The translations under genes were made by a program, and so were the position numbers. A DNA stretch of 64,000 nucleotides, from NCBI GenBank assembly GCA_009760855.2, contig WPIO01000003.1, forward strand, positions 11,274,001 to 11,338,000, in the 5' to 3' direction. The notes below the pieces were generated by a model that did no database searches, was not told the DNA's origin, and saw nothing but the letters and a program-made list of their open reading frames with translations. The DNA comes from Cristatella mucedo (taxonomy: Eukaryota > Bryozoa > Phylactolaemata > Cristatellidae). Positions 1 through 11,297 of this stretch are shown here, piece after piece. Numbering within the stretch: the stretch's first letter is position 1; every line of letters starts with the position of its first letter.

Positions 1-34
1 ACGTTCTGTCCTCCAGTGTGTGCAGCCGCAACGG

Positions 35-59
35 ACGCGCGCGCGCGCGCGCGCGCGCG
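35..59. repeat. (GC)n microsatellite
   Basis: About 25 bases of alternating G and C. Such tracts favour Z-DNA in general; no function is shown here. Confidence 0.9.
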
Positions 60-600
60 GCGAAGCTCTTCGAACGGCTGCGAGCAGCGTTCGCACGCTG
101 GCGTTCGCTGTAGGGTGCTTCTGAATTATGATGGTCGGACGTAGCCGAACGATAAATCTCGCCGTACTGCCGCTGGTTGGCACCCCGCGTCATGCATGAG
201 TGGCTGAGCCACAGTTCCTTTTTCTTTTAATGCTTCATAAAATGTATTCGTTAACTCGCATTTGGTAGGGCCTAGTCGGCTTGGGGGCGGAGCCCGAGCT
301 CGACGCAGTCGCAGCGGGCAAGGCCGAGCCGGCTGCTGCAACAAAGCGTCTGGCCAGTAGGGCCGCGCCCTGCTGCCTCACGAGACGCTGCCGCAGCGCA
401 CCGACGGCCCCCTTATCGGGGTGCCGTCGCTAGGCGCTGCTGAGCAAACCGGCGACCAAGAGTTCGCACCTGGCTGCAGATTCACCCACGGCTGAGTAGC
501 GCGGAGCCAGAATTCTCCTCCAGGGGGGCAAGACCTGCAAAATCGCATGTGGGCAGGGCTAGACTGGCAATTGTTAGAAAATTGTAGCGAAAGATCGTAG

Positions 601-735
601 AGTTTATTCGACACGAACTCGGCGGTTGCTCATCAAGTGGAGTGAAGACACAGCTTCGTTGTTGGCGACGGTAAGTTGGCGGAGGAATAGGGGCTGCCCA
701 GGTCGCTCCGCTGCTGTAGGGGCGAGGCAAATGCC
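601..735 (+). repeat. Dispersed repeat C, copy 1
   Basis: The stretch beginning TTTATTCGACACGAACTCGG recurs in diverged form at 58131-58268, where it begins TTTATTCGACACGAATTCGG. Similarity runs through the following 'GTTGCTCATC', a GTTGTTGGCG-like block and a GCCAGGTC / CCCAGGTC block. No ORF is shared and no terminal repeats are visible, so the family cannot be classed from two copies. Confidence 0.6.
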
Positions 736-1432
736 CTCCCCTCCCCCACCCGTGCCCCCTCTGGCGCCGCCGCTTCGCGTAATTCCGTTCGATGACGCTG
801 CGACTACGTGCGCATGTGACGCATCCGGAGTCACGTGAGTTGGCGTCGGATGGAAATTGTACCCTCGACTGTTCGCCGCAGCAGCGGCTTAATGGACCTT
901 AATTGGAAAGTCGGTACTGGTTTGCTTATCGTGCTGCCATCTGTTTTGGCTTGCAGATAGCCGTATGGCAATTATCTTACCCCTGTAGGCGCGTCATGCC
1001 GCGACGATAGCCGCGGTACGTATAAAACACGTCACCTCGTAAAGCCTCTGCTGCAGTAGGCGTCACATGTCTCTGTGCGGCAGGACTGACCGTCGGCATA
1101 TAGGCAGCCGTTAAGGAAATTGACACAGAAATGAACGGACACAAGTCTCGCCCGTTGATACTGGCTTCGCTGGAAACCGGCAGCAATCGAGACCAGCTGA
1201 CAGGCAGCAATTCCTGAAGAGCGGTGCAGGTGTAGGGGGCGGCGGCGGACAATTGGATAAGCCGAGTGCGTGCGGAGCCGCGGCGGTTGGAGCGGCGAGC
1301 GACCTGGGACGAATTGTGCAACCGCTGCTTTGAAGCCTCCGTAAACTCACTTCCGCTCGGATACCGCCGCTGCCCAACCGCACGGCCCCCACCCCGTAGA
1401 GGAAGTTGGAAATCTTCGTGATGAGAGACGCC

Positions 1433-1586
1433 GCGCTTGTGTGGCCCAGTGGTTAAGGTGCTCGCCCCGACCAAAGTCCGACCGAGGTCGTGGGCTCGAG
1501 CCACGGGGCATGCGTGAAGCGCCTGAATAGAGATTAAGTTCTCTTGCGGTGCTATAAAACCGAATTATTTATTTATTATTTATTAC
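1433..1586 (+). mobile_element. SINE B copy (tRNA-derived SINE)
   Basis: The left half is tRNA-like: GGCCCAGTGGTTAAGG resembles an internal A-box region and GGTCGTGGGCTCGAGCC is the B-box region. The right half, GAAGCGCCTGAATAGAGATT followed by AAGTTCTCTTGCGGTGCTAT, matches the 3' tail of LINE A. The copy ends in an AT-rich TTATTTATTATTTATTA tail. The tRNA-like part is read here as SINE, not as a functional tRNA gene, because it recurs in diverged copies that all carry the LINE-like tail. Confidence 0.85.
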
Positions 1587-3948
1587 TCTTCCCCCAGTAG
1601 CGACATAAGCGGCACGAGCATCGAATGGGTGGCCTTGCAGCCGGGTCAGCTTTCGGAGCAGCTTGCTGCTTCGTGTGCTAGCGAGTTACCAAATGGTCAA
1701 GTCGTGTTCTGTCGTGCTGGTCGACTGCTGTTTGGCAATTTTGTCGCAGCGCCGGGACGAGAGCAGCTTTCCCCGCCGTCGCCAGCGCGGCTGATGCACC
1801 GTAGGGCGTCTATGTGGTGAATTCTCTGCTAATGAATGCCAGTCGGCTACCTGCCGCTAGGCTGAGGCGAGCGCATGGCATCAAGACTGCTAGAACAACG
1901 AAGTCGTTGATGGGGCTAAGCAGAATGTCGCGCCTTGTGCTGTAAACACTTGCTTATCTCGCGCGATTGAATTCATTATGGGCACTACACCCCTGCATGG
2001 TACCATTCCGCAACCCTGCCCAAGACGGGTAGCGCGGAGCCTTTAGCTCTGCCCAATTAATTAGTCGTTGCGCTTCTGCTTTTGCTAGCTTGGTTGATAT
2101 GTTTATTTAGGGGCAGTGCTCTTCCAGGTTTGCTTAGCTAACGTGCCTGTCCGTATCTAGCTAGCTACGGGCAAGAGAGAGGAGGGAGACAGAGAGAGAG
2201 AGAGGACAAAGAGACATTGTGACAGTGTTTTTAAGGACCAACTATGCGCTCGAACGCTTGTGCACGCATGCGCTCTAGACGATCCACGATGGGGGAGGCC
2301 GCAGGGATCGGGCTGATCGAAGAGAAAGCCCCCACCCCCACACGCCAGTTATGCCTGGCTGGCGGCCTGGCCGGGCAGCCCGACCCACAAGGTAGCCGCC
2401 CTCCCTTGGATCTCGGAGGGCCGGGCATACGAGGCAGCCGCTTTAGCAAGTACCGGCTGCCCAAAATCGCCAAGCCCCCAACAGCCAGGCTGACCTAGCA
2501 CCGACGAAACGTCGAGCTCGCTCGTACCCTTTTCCGGCCGTGGGGTGCGCCCCAGCTGAGCCAAAACGGTAGCGGCGGCGGGCTGCGGGTGCTGCTGCTG
2601 CTAACGGTCGTAACTCTTCACCTGCCAAGCTTGGCAGCAGAAGGGAAGCTGAAATAGTCCTAGTATAGCCGACTGATTCATCCAAAAAGAGGAAAGGCTA
2701 TCTGATTCAACTGTCTCATCAATATAGCGAGCAGAAGAACCATGGCGGCTATCACTTCCGCTACAGGACTCAAACCCGCTACCTGGGTAGTAAAGTGCGT
2801 GCCCCTTACAGCTTAGGTAGCTTTCAACTTGCACCTTTCAGGAGCAACTCTATGGGCAAGTTGAGGGGAGCTGCCTGACTGCTCAGACGACACTCGAGCA
2901 GTCAGGCAGACATTGTTCTGGATAAGTTAGTTCATTTAAAACACAACGTGTATAGAAAAACTAAGGCTCAAGTCCGTTGGCCGTTGCGAACATTTGCAAT
3001 ACATTTTCAATGAATTGTGTAGTTCATGGCGCTCGAAATAAAGATCTTTGCTCTCGACCTCATGCTCTACTGCCTTTGGTGGTAATCTACTTTAAAGCTA
3101 ATGCTTTAAAGTGAGCGACTGCTAACGCGTCTACATGCGTGCAGAGTCATTCGTAGTTATCGAGCAACGCAGTAACGAACCACTCGCGTAAGAAATATCG
3201 CCACCATTTGGAAATGCGTAAGTCGAGAGTCGGACACAGCCTCTGGATGACGCGCATAGCGGACGTGATGACTGCATTCCGTCAACCAAAATGCAATTAA
3301 GAACGCGGGTGTATTAATATAGTACTCGTGGATTCGGCTCGCGTACATGCAACAGTGGTAATGTGCATGCATTTGAGGATCTCGGTCGTGGGTTCGAGTC
3401 GTGCAGCAGCCCGTTCTTCATGCGTACTGTAAGCGAAGTTGAAACTATTGAGGCTCTTCTGCCGCTGTATTAAATGAGGCTTTGAAATCAGCCGGTCTTT
3501 ACTTTTAACTTGTATTAAAGCCAAGGACTTGTATTAGACATGCTGAGAGCAGTGGCTATAAGTAGCCGGAAGTAAGTCAATGAATGAGCCATAACTTGGC
3601 TTTCCCAGTAGCAGCCGAACGTAGGTATAAAGAAGAAGAGGACTGTCGTGCGGCCAAGCCTTCCGGACATGCCCCATCAGGTTGGTCCAAGGGAGAGGCG
3701 ATGACTCAAATGGCTCCTAAGGATTATAAACTCGGAAGCCGCTAATAACCTCTAGGAACTATCCTAATTCTGCTGATTTAGCATGCCAACGTTTCAATTT
3801 ACAAGAACTAGGCTGTGAGAAGCACTCACCTTGGTTTTACGCAGCGGCTTCGCAGACTGAAGATTTCTCCAACTCTTCATATTTATTCTCTCATCATCGC
3901 ACGCTAAAGAGTTTTCAGTGGCCGTCAACAGTAGGGCATCAATTAGAC
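1587..3948. other. Intergenic segment, mostly unexplained
   Basis: No gene is supported. It holds a short GA-rich tract near 2178-2206, a perfect hairpin at 2871-2909, and a possible SINE relic with a B-box-like GGTTCGAGTC near 3390. An ATG at 2742 has a good initiation context (ACCATGG) and opens a 24-codon frame, but no following exon was recognised. Confidence 0.4.
2871..2909. repeat. Perfect 14-bp inverted repeat (hairpin)
   Basis: CTGCCTGACTGCTC at 2871-2884 is exactly mirrored by GAGCAGTCAGGCAG at 2896-2909, with an 11-base loop. No known structured RNA class was recognised. Confidence 0.85.
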
Positions 3949-4134
3949 CAGTGGTTCTCAACCTTTATAATGTCGTGACCCTTTAATGCAGTTCCTCCTT
4001 TTTTGGCGATCCCAACCAAAAAATTATCGTGTGCGAAATGTGCATATGCGTGTTTTCTGATGGTCTTAGGCGACCCCTGTGAAAGGGTCCTTCGACCCCC
4101 AAAGGGGTCTCGACCCACAGGCTGAGAACCGCTG
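3949..4134. mobile_element. SPIN-like non-autonomous hAT transposon
   Basis: A 186-bp element with terminal inverted repeats: left CAGTGGTTCTCAACC, right end reading inward CAGCGGTTCTCAGCC, extending into a GACCC-rich block on both sides. The internal phrase GATGGTCTTAGGCGACCCC and GACCCCCAAAGGGGTC are characteristic, as I remember them, of the SPIN / rodent URR1-type hAT family. It is flanked by an 8-bp target-site duplication that matches at 7 of 8 positions (AATTAGAC at 3941-3948, CATTAGAC at 4135-4142), the duplication length expected of hAT transposition. It is too short to encode a transposase. Confidence 0.88.
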
Positions 4135-4169
4135 CATTAGACTATTAAAACCTTGTGGCTTCTTTTTAG

Positions 4170-4309
4170 GAATCGCACTAGAACTCCGCACGGGCCAAAT
4201 GTACTCATTCGACCCTATTGAACTCCTCCCATGCGGCACCAAGGAACAAGCCATTCTAATGGCCGAGTTTCATCCTGGCACGTTTGCTAGGGATATCAAA
4301 AACTTCTAG
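4170..4309 (+). pseudogene. Coding-like exon fragment of unknown identity
   Basis: A pyrimidine-rich acceptor (TCTTTTTAG at 4161-4169) is followed by 46 open codons whose translation looks protein-like, including IALELRTGQMYSFDP and KEQAILMAEFHPGTFARDI. The acceptor phase leaves one base to an upstream exon. The stop codon TAG (4307-4309) lies inside the first bases of the adjoining LINE B fragment, so the present C-terminus is set by that insertion. I do not recognise the protein and found no matching upstream exon. It may be a truncated gene remnant, part of an unknown transposon ORF, or chance. Confidence 0.3.
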
Positions 4310-4735
4310 CTGAACTTCTGCACCAGTTGTAGCCTCCTCGTGCACTCAGGTCCTGTATGGACAATAAATTAGCTGTCCCATTCCTCCGCTTAAAGACCGT
4401 TGGCTACAAAAGCTTTAGTTCTGCAGGTCGTAGACTGTGGAACTCGCTTTCGAAATTCTTACGCGACGACAACTACTCTCCTGCTGCCGACTTTGGCTCA
4501 TCTTTTTTAGTGGTCCTGAGCTGCTACTTCCATGCTGCTCGCTACCTCAACTGCTCTCCTGACTCTGCTATGCTTCCCACTTTCTCTTTGTTGCGTGAGA
4601 TGAAGTCTGTTGGCTACCGAATGTGTACCGAAAGCCGCTTAGGCTGTGAGTGCGGTATACAAAACTCTCCTGCGTAACACTCACATAATCTTGGTGGCTT
4701 TGTAAAGTTACAGACGGAGATACATTGCATTACAA
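4306..4735 (+). mobile_element. LINE B 3' fragment
   Basis: A 5'-truncated copy carrying the C-terminal end of the LINE B ORF (4357-4677), with residues DNKLAVPFLRLKTVG and FSSAGRRLWNSLSKFLR shared with the copies at 15502-17065, 46082-47430 and 50618-51169. It ends with the family tail GGAGATACATTGCATTACA. Confidence 0.9.
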
Positions 4736-5449
4736 GAGGCGTACCAAAGGCGCATCAGAAGACTCTCTGTATGCATCCTGCCCTTCTCGCCTCAGCTCGG
4801 CCTGCAACGACAGCCGTGTCGCTGGCCGGTTCCATCATGTCGAGCTGTGAGAGGCATTAGCCACCGTTGGTCTTGTAGCTACATAGCGTATGCTCTTTGC
4901 CCAGAGTGGTTAGTAAAATTTGACCTTCACTTTCGCCTTCAACAGCTCTCGGCCACTCCTTCATCACGAAGATGATTCGACCTGTCTGATCTATCAAAAA
5001 GCTTTCCCTTCTGTGCCATTTAGTACCTGATGCGGACTTCACTCATGATGTATCGAGCGAGACCAAGCTTAATTTCACGACTTCATAATTCGGAAGCTAC
5101 TCTCCATGAGAATATATATGTATATATTCATAAAAAAACATAAATACAAGTGTACATATAAGTTCGTTAATACATATACCTAATGTATGCATACAGTGAT
5201 AGAATGTGTACCGCGAATCTTCTTTAGATAGCTGCTTATGTATGCGTTTGCATACGCAGGGTATTTACAGTATGTAGCTGTATATAGGTATGTTCCACTT
5301 GATGCACGTAGTATCGTGCTAATACGCATTCTGAGAATTCCAAAAAAACTTTGAATACAATAAAATAATATTACGCTATAGAATTTGATATCCCAGCCAA
5401 CTCAAAGCCTTGGAACTTTCGGTATTTAATAGGCGGCCAAAAAAGTACA
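4736..5449. other. AT-rich intergenic segment
   Basis: No gene or known repeat recognised. The part from about 5105 to 5300 is rich in TATATG/CATATA steps typical of decayed microsatellite sequence. Confidence 0.4.
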
Positions 5450-5618
5450 AGCTGATTTAACAGCCTCTGTTGTATAACTACAGAAGAGCATTGACGGCTG
5501 GCTATCAGCACCGCTTGCAGTGGCAATAAAAGATCGCTAATCGTAGGATTAGAACCCACAACCTCGGGACCAAGGTCATGAAAAGCAACCACCTTACTAA
5601 GTGTGCCATCGCGGCTCC
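5450..5618 (-). mobile_element. SINE A copy
   Basis: Read on the minus strand it begins at a GGAGCCGCGATGGCACA-like head, has a tRNA-like A-box and a B-box region with GGTTCTAATCC (one change from GGTTCGAATCC), then the family body TGCCACTGCAAGCGGTGCTG and GCCGTCAATGCTCTTCTG, and ends GGCTGTTAAATCAGCTT. Same order in six other copies. Confidence 0.88.
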
Positions 5619-5921
5619 TCTATTGCGGCCAACCTTGTTGCTCTTGAGCTTCTAAGCAAAGGTTAAAGATTTAGACCTGAATTTTGTGTGCATAAAATAA
5701 AGAAGATCTATACGTAGCGTGATGTGCATTTTTGAAAGAACCGCAAGAATCGACACCAGCTGAGATATGTGACAGGTTCTAATGCATTCAGGAAAACTCC
5801 TGCGGCCAATAGGCTTCGTTGATTAAAGAGCACACCATCTTTGTCGGTTCATGGTCATTTTACTTACTATATCTCTTAGATCTCCTGATAAGGTTTGATA
5901 AATTTGATCACAATCTATACT

Positions 5922-6088
5922 AGCTGATTGAAGAGCCTCTTTTGTATAGCAGCAGAAGGGCCTTTACGGCTATTACTACCACTTGCAGCGGTAATGAAGG
6001 ATTTCCCGTCACAAGATTCGAGCCCGCGACCTCCGGACCGAGGTAGTGAAAAGCAACCGCATTATCTAGTGAGCCGTTACGGCTCACC
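5922..6088 (-). mobile_element. SINE A copy
   Basis: Full-length copy: minus-strand head GGTGAGCCGTAACGGCTCAC, B-box GGGCTCGAATC, body with GCCGTAAAGGCCCTTCTG, and terminal AGCT. It sits about 300 bp from the copy at 5450-5618 in the same orientation; the two differ at many positions and are separate insertions. Confidence 0.88.
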
Positions 6089-6117
6089 ATGCTCTTCTTG
6101 TATGCATATTATCTCGC

Positions 6118-7260
6118 GTGAGCATCACGACTGACTTTGTACTGCGATGGCTAAAAATTCCACCTCAGTGGGAGATTGCAGAGCATAACTGTCAACGCCT
6201 AACGTCATCCAGCGAGCCCTTAAACTTTAGTGTATCCCAAAAATCTATTCTAGGTTCATTTATTTTTAAAATTTATACTGCCTCGCTTGCCGATGTTATC
6301 ACCAACCGCAACCAATTCTTTTATTTACATGCCGGTCGCATAAAGCTATGCAACCAAACACAGCTACGTCTGTGCTTTGATTCTTCCTTGCTTTACAGTA
6401 ACTCATTGTTTCTTAACTTCCTTTCAGCTTCTACTCCTGATAATAGCACTTGGATTGCAGTATCAAACTTAAAAGAATTTAATCATGACAAAACTTACCT
6501 AATAGTTACGTGAAAATCTAGTGCCAAAGATTAACCCACTGAATCGGCTGGTTTCCCTTCCAAGATAACCATTCACCAGGTTATCTCATCAACTTCACAC
6601 AAAAAAACTTCCTTCTTTAGACCGCGTAAAATCACGCAAATTCAGGCTGGCTTAGATCCGAATTGCTCATCCAATTCGCTTCAATTATTTATGGCATCTC
6701 GCCTACACTTCTTGCGACTCAATCTGTCCAGGTCTTCTGGCATGTGGACTTTGATAATTATCGTTGACGAAAAACTATGCAACCAGGTTTTTTTTCGTGG
6801 ACGTTGCTACTGCCACGTTGCACCACTTCTTATCGACATCCTCTGTCTCCAAATCATGCAGAGTATCAAATTCAAGGTTCAATTTTAGGGTCATCCGTTC
6901 CGTCTTCGCGGCTTGCCTCTCCTCTAAAATATTTACAGAGGCTGAGATTTCCCATCGTGCCGCCCGCTCCTCCGCCGCCAGGCGTTCATCAGTGCCTGTA
7001 ACGAAGCTCGAATCCTTTAGAGACCGCGTGTTCAGCTCCTATGCTGCTAATGCACGGAACTCGCTATTTAATGACACAACGAAATCTCGGAACTTAATAG
7101 CCTCTAAAAGGAAGCTGAACAGATTGCTCCTCCAGAAAACATTTGTTCAGTTCGTGGTAATTTCTCTTGTACGTGCTAGCGCGTGCTCGCACTGTGCATC
7201 GTATCACTCACTCATTAGAGGATACGCTTTTTTGGCAAAGATTAAGTGCCAATGAGGAGA
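6118..7260 (+). mobile_element. Old, degenerate LINE A-like RT fragment
   Basis: Scattered frames match the RT ORF of LINE A in order: near 6330-6500 a degraded [10 protein letters not shown] / [14 protein letters not shown] region (here KLCNQTQLRLCFDSS and WIAVSNLKEFNHDKT), near 6760-6890 the region preceding the conserved DFKV block, and near 7000-7150 a degraded FRDRVFSSYA block. Frameshifts and stops are frequent. It is an old copy or a related family. Confidence 0.65.
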
Positions 7261-8030
7261 TTTATTTTTTCTGCTGGTGCTATACATTTTTTTTATTAAT
7301 ACTATTGTTGGCCAAATGTGCTAATGGAAAATCAACCCTCATTGTAACCGATGTCTACATTCTTGGCAAGGTTCATGCTGACTCACCCATAGTTACAGGT
7401 AAATCAAATAATAATTATAATAATAGCTTGTAGTTTGAAAAGTTGAATCCGAACGGTTCACGCACGACGGCGCACGAGCACCTTGACAAGCTTCATTAAA
7501 ACGTATATTTCCACGGACGCCGCGGCGGGTCAGCACTTGACCGCTCAGCCCCGGAGTCCCCCAATCCCGCAACTCTGCCATGCCTCTTCAGGCCGTGATT
7601 CACCCCACACAAACCGTTACCGCCACAAAATGGAAATGGCCCATAAACCGGCAGCTTTGCTATAAACTCATCTGGGCCATAAACTGGCCGTAGCGGGAAT
7701 AACAAGGCTACGAATTAGCCCAAACGCGAATAGCTTACGGCCGTAAACACCCCGGCCCATACACTGCAAATAGCGAAGCCGTAAATCAGCCACATTCCCA
7801 CTCGATCTCATTTTGCACAGAGGACGCAACGGCCGAGTGCCGGTCGGCCAGTAAGCTAACTAACTACGGTTTTTCGCAGCGCCTTCGGCGAAATAAATCT
7901 CTACCAAGGCCCTTTAAAAATCGTCGCGAGAGAGGCAATTAACAAGGCTTAATTGCATGCATAGTGTCGTACTTGGACAAGTATGAAAAAGCACGCAAGT
8001 AGCATACTTAAAAAAGAAAGAAAGAAAGAC
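7261..8030. other. Intergenic segment, nothing recognised
   Basis: No coding region or known repeat seen. Two near-identical phrases GGCCCATAAACCGGC and GGGCCATAAACTGGC lie 40 bases apart near 7640-7690. A short AAAG-rich run at 8010-8030 is the 3' tail of the adjoining minus-strand SINE A copy. Confidence 0.4.
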
Positions 8031-8190
8031 AAGCTGATTTAACAGCCCCTTTGTATAGCGACAGAAGATCCTTGACGGCTATTGGCACCACTTGCAGTGG
8101 CAATAAAGGATCGCCCACCGCACGATTCGACTTCGGGACCGGGGTCGTGAAAAGCAACCGCCTTTCTTAGTGTGCCATCACGGCTCACCA
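8031..8190 (-). mobile_element. SINE A copy
   Basis: Full-length, minus strand: head GGTGAGCCGTGATGGCACAC, the body TGCCACTGCAAGTGGTGCCA, GCCGTCAAGGATCTTCTGTC and terminal GGCTGTTAAATCAGCTT followed by a CTTT-rich tail. The B-box is damaged by a deletion (CGAAGTCGAATCG). Confidence 0.9.
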
Positions 8191-9291
8191 ACTAGCATGC
8201 AAAAGCGCCAAAGATGGCACTGGGAGCCGTCGATTAGCCGGACCCGCTAGTTAGAAGGACCCGGTTAGTAGCATGCTCTGCATAATTCAGAGGTAAACAC
8301 ACAAAGCACACGAGAACAAAAAAGTCATGTTCACTGAGGCGCACGGGAAGCAGAGCGAAACACGTACTGTTTTTGAGCTGAGTCTTAGGTGACGCCAAGT
8401 CAAGGCTGGCGATGGCGGCAGCTAAGAAATGCTGCATTTCAACACACTGACATATGGCTATCGCAACGGTGCGTTTTGAAGAACGTACAAAGATTGATAA
8501 ATCTAGAAATTCACGCAGTGTTTATCATTACGTTATCGCCGAAGTAATGCCTACCACTCTTAAATTGCCAGGTCTCTCGCATCTCCTTGACCAATGGTCT
8601 CATTGCAAACCGACAGCCCAACAGCGTTTTGTGTAAGTTCGTCAATGGAATGCATTTACACAGTACCTTTTTGTGCGTCTCGCACATAAGCAATATGTAA
8701 CCGCGTTTTGTGCAGCAATGAGCACGCGAATCAAAGGGTCTCGAGCCTTAGGTGCTTGGCGAAATGCTGCGACTTACGTGTCAACCGACGACTCAAGCTG
8801 CTTGCAATGAGCTCAGCGGAGACAAGGAGGCCCATGGGTTACTTTAGCCATCAGATCTCTAGCCATCAGGCCGACGTATTCTCTCGTATGGCTCGTTCAC
8901 ATTAACGGCTACAGCTATTGGAAGCGATGGCAATACTTACATGGTTTGTATTGCCATCGTGGCGGCAGTGTTTTTGCGAGGACGTTGCAGTTTAGGGGAA
9001 ACAGTCCGCCGAGTCTAGGAGCTCCCCTCGAAGGCCTGTCTGTCGCTCCGGTCGATGAGGCTTTCTGCTTAAATCAACAATCATCAATACGTGAATTCCC
9101 GTGCCTTCTGCTGCACTTGTAACAATCTTCAGGTGACATATTCCAGGCAATCAAATGCACGCAGACCTGCTGAGTGACCTCGCCTTAATGTCTCATTAGC
9201 GGTAGCTGCTTTACTTCGTCATCTCGACGAAATAATAACCAGTAACGATCAACTGGTTTAAACGGCTTAATTCACCTTTACATAGCGGGAA
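8191..9291. other. Intergenic segment, nothing recognised
   Basis: No gene, known repeat or structured element seen. A short imperfect inverted repeat (GCGATGGCAATACTTACATG / GTTTGTATTGCCATCG) occurs at about 8923-8960. Confidence 0.4.
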
Positions 9292-10698
9292 GATAATGAT
9301 AATAATAATAATACACTTGATAAAGCACTCTCAGAGAACTCAATCTCTTTCTAGGCGCTTTACATTTTCTGCAAAAGGAAACGCGATTGAATGATGAGTG
9401 GTATCGTGCTTAATAAACAACATGAATAACATGGTTAGGGGTGACATGCACAGGGTCAGCATACAAGTGTGGTTAGTGGCAGCATGCAGTGTCAGCAGGC
9501 ATAAGCACATAAAGGACAAATCGCAGGGACCCACTAAATCCTATCATAAATAGATGCGGTTCTAAGTTCTCTTTAAATGTGGTCAAGTCATGGGATGTTA
9601 TGACGCAAGTTGGGAGTAAGTTCCAGGCTTTAGGAGCATATGAACTAAATGCAAGATCTCCAAAGGATTTAAGGTGTGTACGAGGTATTGGTAAACAGTT
9701 GGATTCCGAAAAGCGGGTGTTACGATGCTTGGCCTGGTGGGGAAGCAGATCTGAGAGAGAGGTTGGAGCCAAAGAATGAAGTGACCTAAAAGTGAGCGAC
9801 AAAATCTTGAAGTCGATCCGTTCTTGACTGGTAGCCAGTGCAGGTCGACGAGAAGTGGTGTGATGTGGCAACTGCGACGCTCACGACATACAAGCCTAGC
9901 TGCATAGTTTTGCACCATCTGTACGATTCAACAATAACTGTAAGATTCAATTCTGCAGATTCAACAGGACATATGCTGGCAGAGCCAATTTTGAGCGTTA
10001 GCCTTTCCAATTTCTGAATCACGCTTGGTTTGCCCATTACTAGTAAGTTAGTTTTGTCATCATTTAATTTAAGAAAAATTGCTGCCATCCATGTGCGGAT
10101 GTCATCAATACATGCAGCAAGGGAATTCAGAGAATTCGAGGTGCCCGAAGGCTAGGAGAGATCAAAAAAAGGTACACCTGAGTATCATCCGCATACAAGT
10201 GAAAGCCTAGATTATGCTTGGCAATCACATCGGCATGAGGGAGATTATAAACCGTGAAAATAACCGGATCTAGCACGGAGCCCTGACGTACCCCATATTT
10301 CAGAGGTACCTCGGATAGTCCTTGTCCATTCACATCAATACTCTGGAGTCTCCCACTGAGATAGAACCTGAACCATTGCAGAGCAGTGCCATTGATGCCC
10401 AGGCGAGATGAGAGGCGCTCCAGAAGGACTTGGGGATCGATAGCATCAAAAGCTGCCGAAAGATCGAGAAAAACAAGTAGGGATACTATAACCATGTCTG
10501 CATTCCTATGTAGGTCGTTCTACACCCGAAGCAATGCTGATTCTGTGGTGTGATTAGCTCTAAAGCCAGAATGGAACTTACTAGCAAGGTGTGAGGTTTC
10601 GATATATGAGTTCAGCTGGTTCGCCACGACCCGTTCCAGTGTCTTTGATAGGAGTGGTAGAAGGGAGACTGGGCGGTAGTTGCTCAAGTTCTCTTGGT
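9292..10698 (-). mobile_element. LINE A copy, 5'-truncated and broken
   Basis: Minus-strand copy. The 3' end lies at the left with the (ATT)n tail and the stem-loop motif AAGCGCC...GGCGCT in degraded form (9305-9360). ORF pieces of the RT domain follow: 9473-9871, 9786-10088 and 10127-10495, the last with [20 protein letters not shown] and HLYADDTQVYL, the RT catalytic YADD. Relative to the copy at 29642-31853 about 240 bp are missing near 9920-9950, and several frameshifts break the ORF. Homology stops abruptly near 10698. Confidence 0.9.
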
Positions 10699-11297
10699 CT
10701 AGTGTCGCTAGGATGACATTGGCGACTTTCAGCCCCGCTGGCAGTGGACAATAGAGAATTGTCTGCTGCAGGACTTGAAACTAGGTACGACCCTGGGAAG
10801 TGATGGGTTAGCACTTTCCTTCTCGGCTGAGACCCAGTACTTCGTCCCGCTCCAAATGCATTCTGGGATTAGCACATAGTTTCCCCGCACTTATTCAGCA
10901 TACTTAGGGCTAAAACACTGTACTATTCTTGCATGGCGTACCTGAAAGAGTGATGTTGGCTTACCACTTAGACAGAGGTTTTGCATGTGCGTATTGAGAA
11001 ATCGAGCCTGTGTGGCAAGGTAGTCTTGAGTTCAAAGGCATCCACACCGCAAGGTAACCCGGATTCCTTAGCTCTCACCAGAGGCAGTTACCCGGTGACC
11101 CTAGTTTAGTGTGGCCAATTACTTAAGCAAACGGGGTACTATCAACAAGCAATGGGCCGTTCACAAAGGAGACCTCTCCAAAGCGTTAGACTATCGATTT
11201 GCCGCCATAAACTTATTATCGCCCATTTAAATCACACTATCATTCAGTGCTCATGGTCGAACTCACATAGATGCCGTGCATTACTAGCGTAATAAAT
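10699..11297. other. Intergenic segment between LINE fragments
   Basis: Nothing recognised. The sequence after 10698 departs from LINE A and shows no coding pattern. Confidence 0.4.

Larger units (their letters stand above)
1..1432. other. GC-rich intergenic segment
   Basis: No gene could be identified here. The segment is clearly richer in G and C than most of the window and has many CpG dinucleotides, which is why open frames occur by chance on both strands; none resembles a known protein. It contains a (GC)n tract and one copy of a dispersed repeat, listed separately. It could hold an unrecognised promoter or first exon of a gene lying to the left, but nothing proves it. Confidence 0.5.

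Noticed and set aside
977-1504. 175-codon minus-strand open frame
   Set aside because: Its first part lies in the SINE B copy and the rest in GC-rich DNA, with no recognisable domain; likely chance.
1441-1510. tRNA-like sequence considered as a functional tRNA gene
   Set aside because: It and all similar stretches are the heads of SINE A or SINE B copies; they are diverged, not closed by a proper acceptor stem, and followed by SINE bodies.
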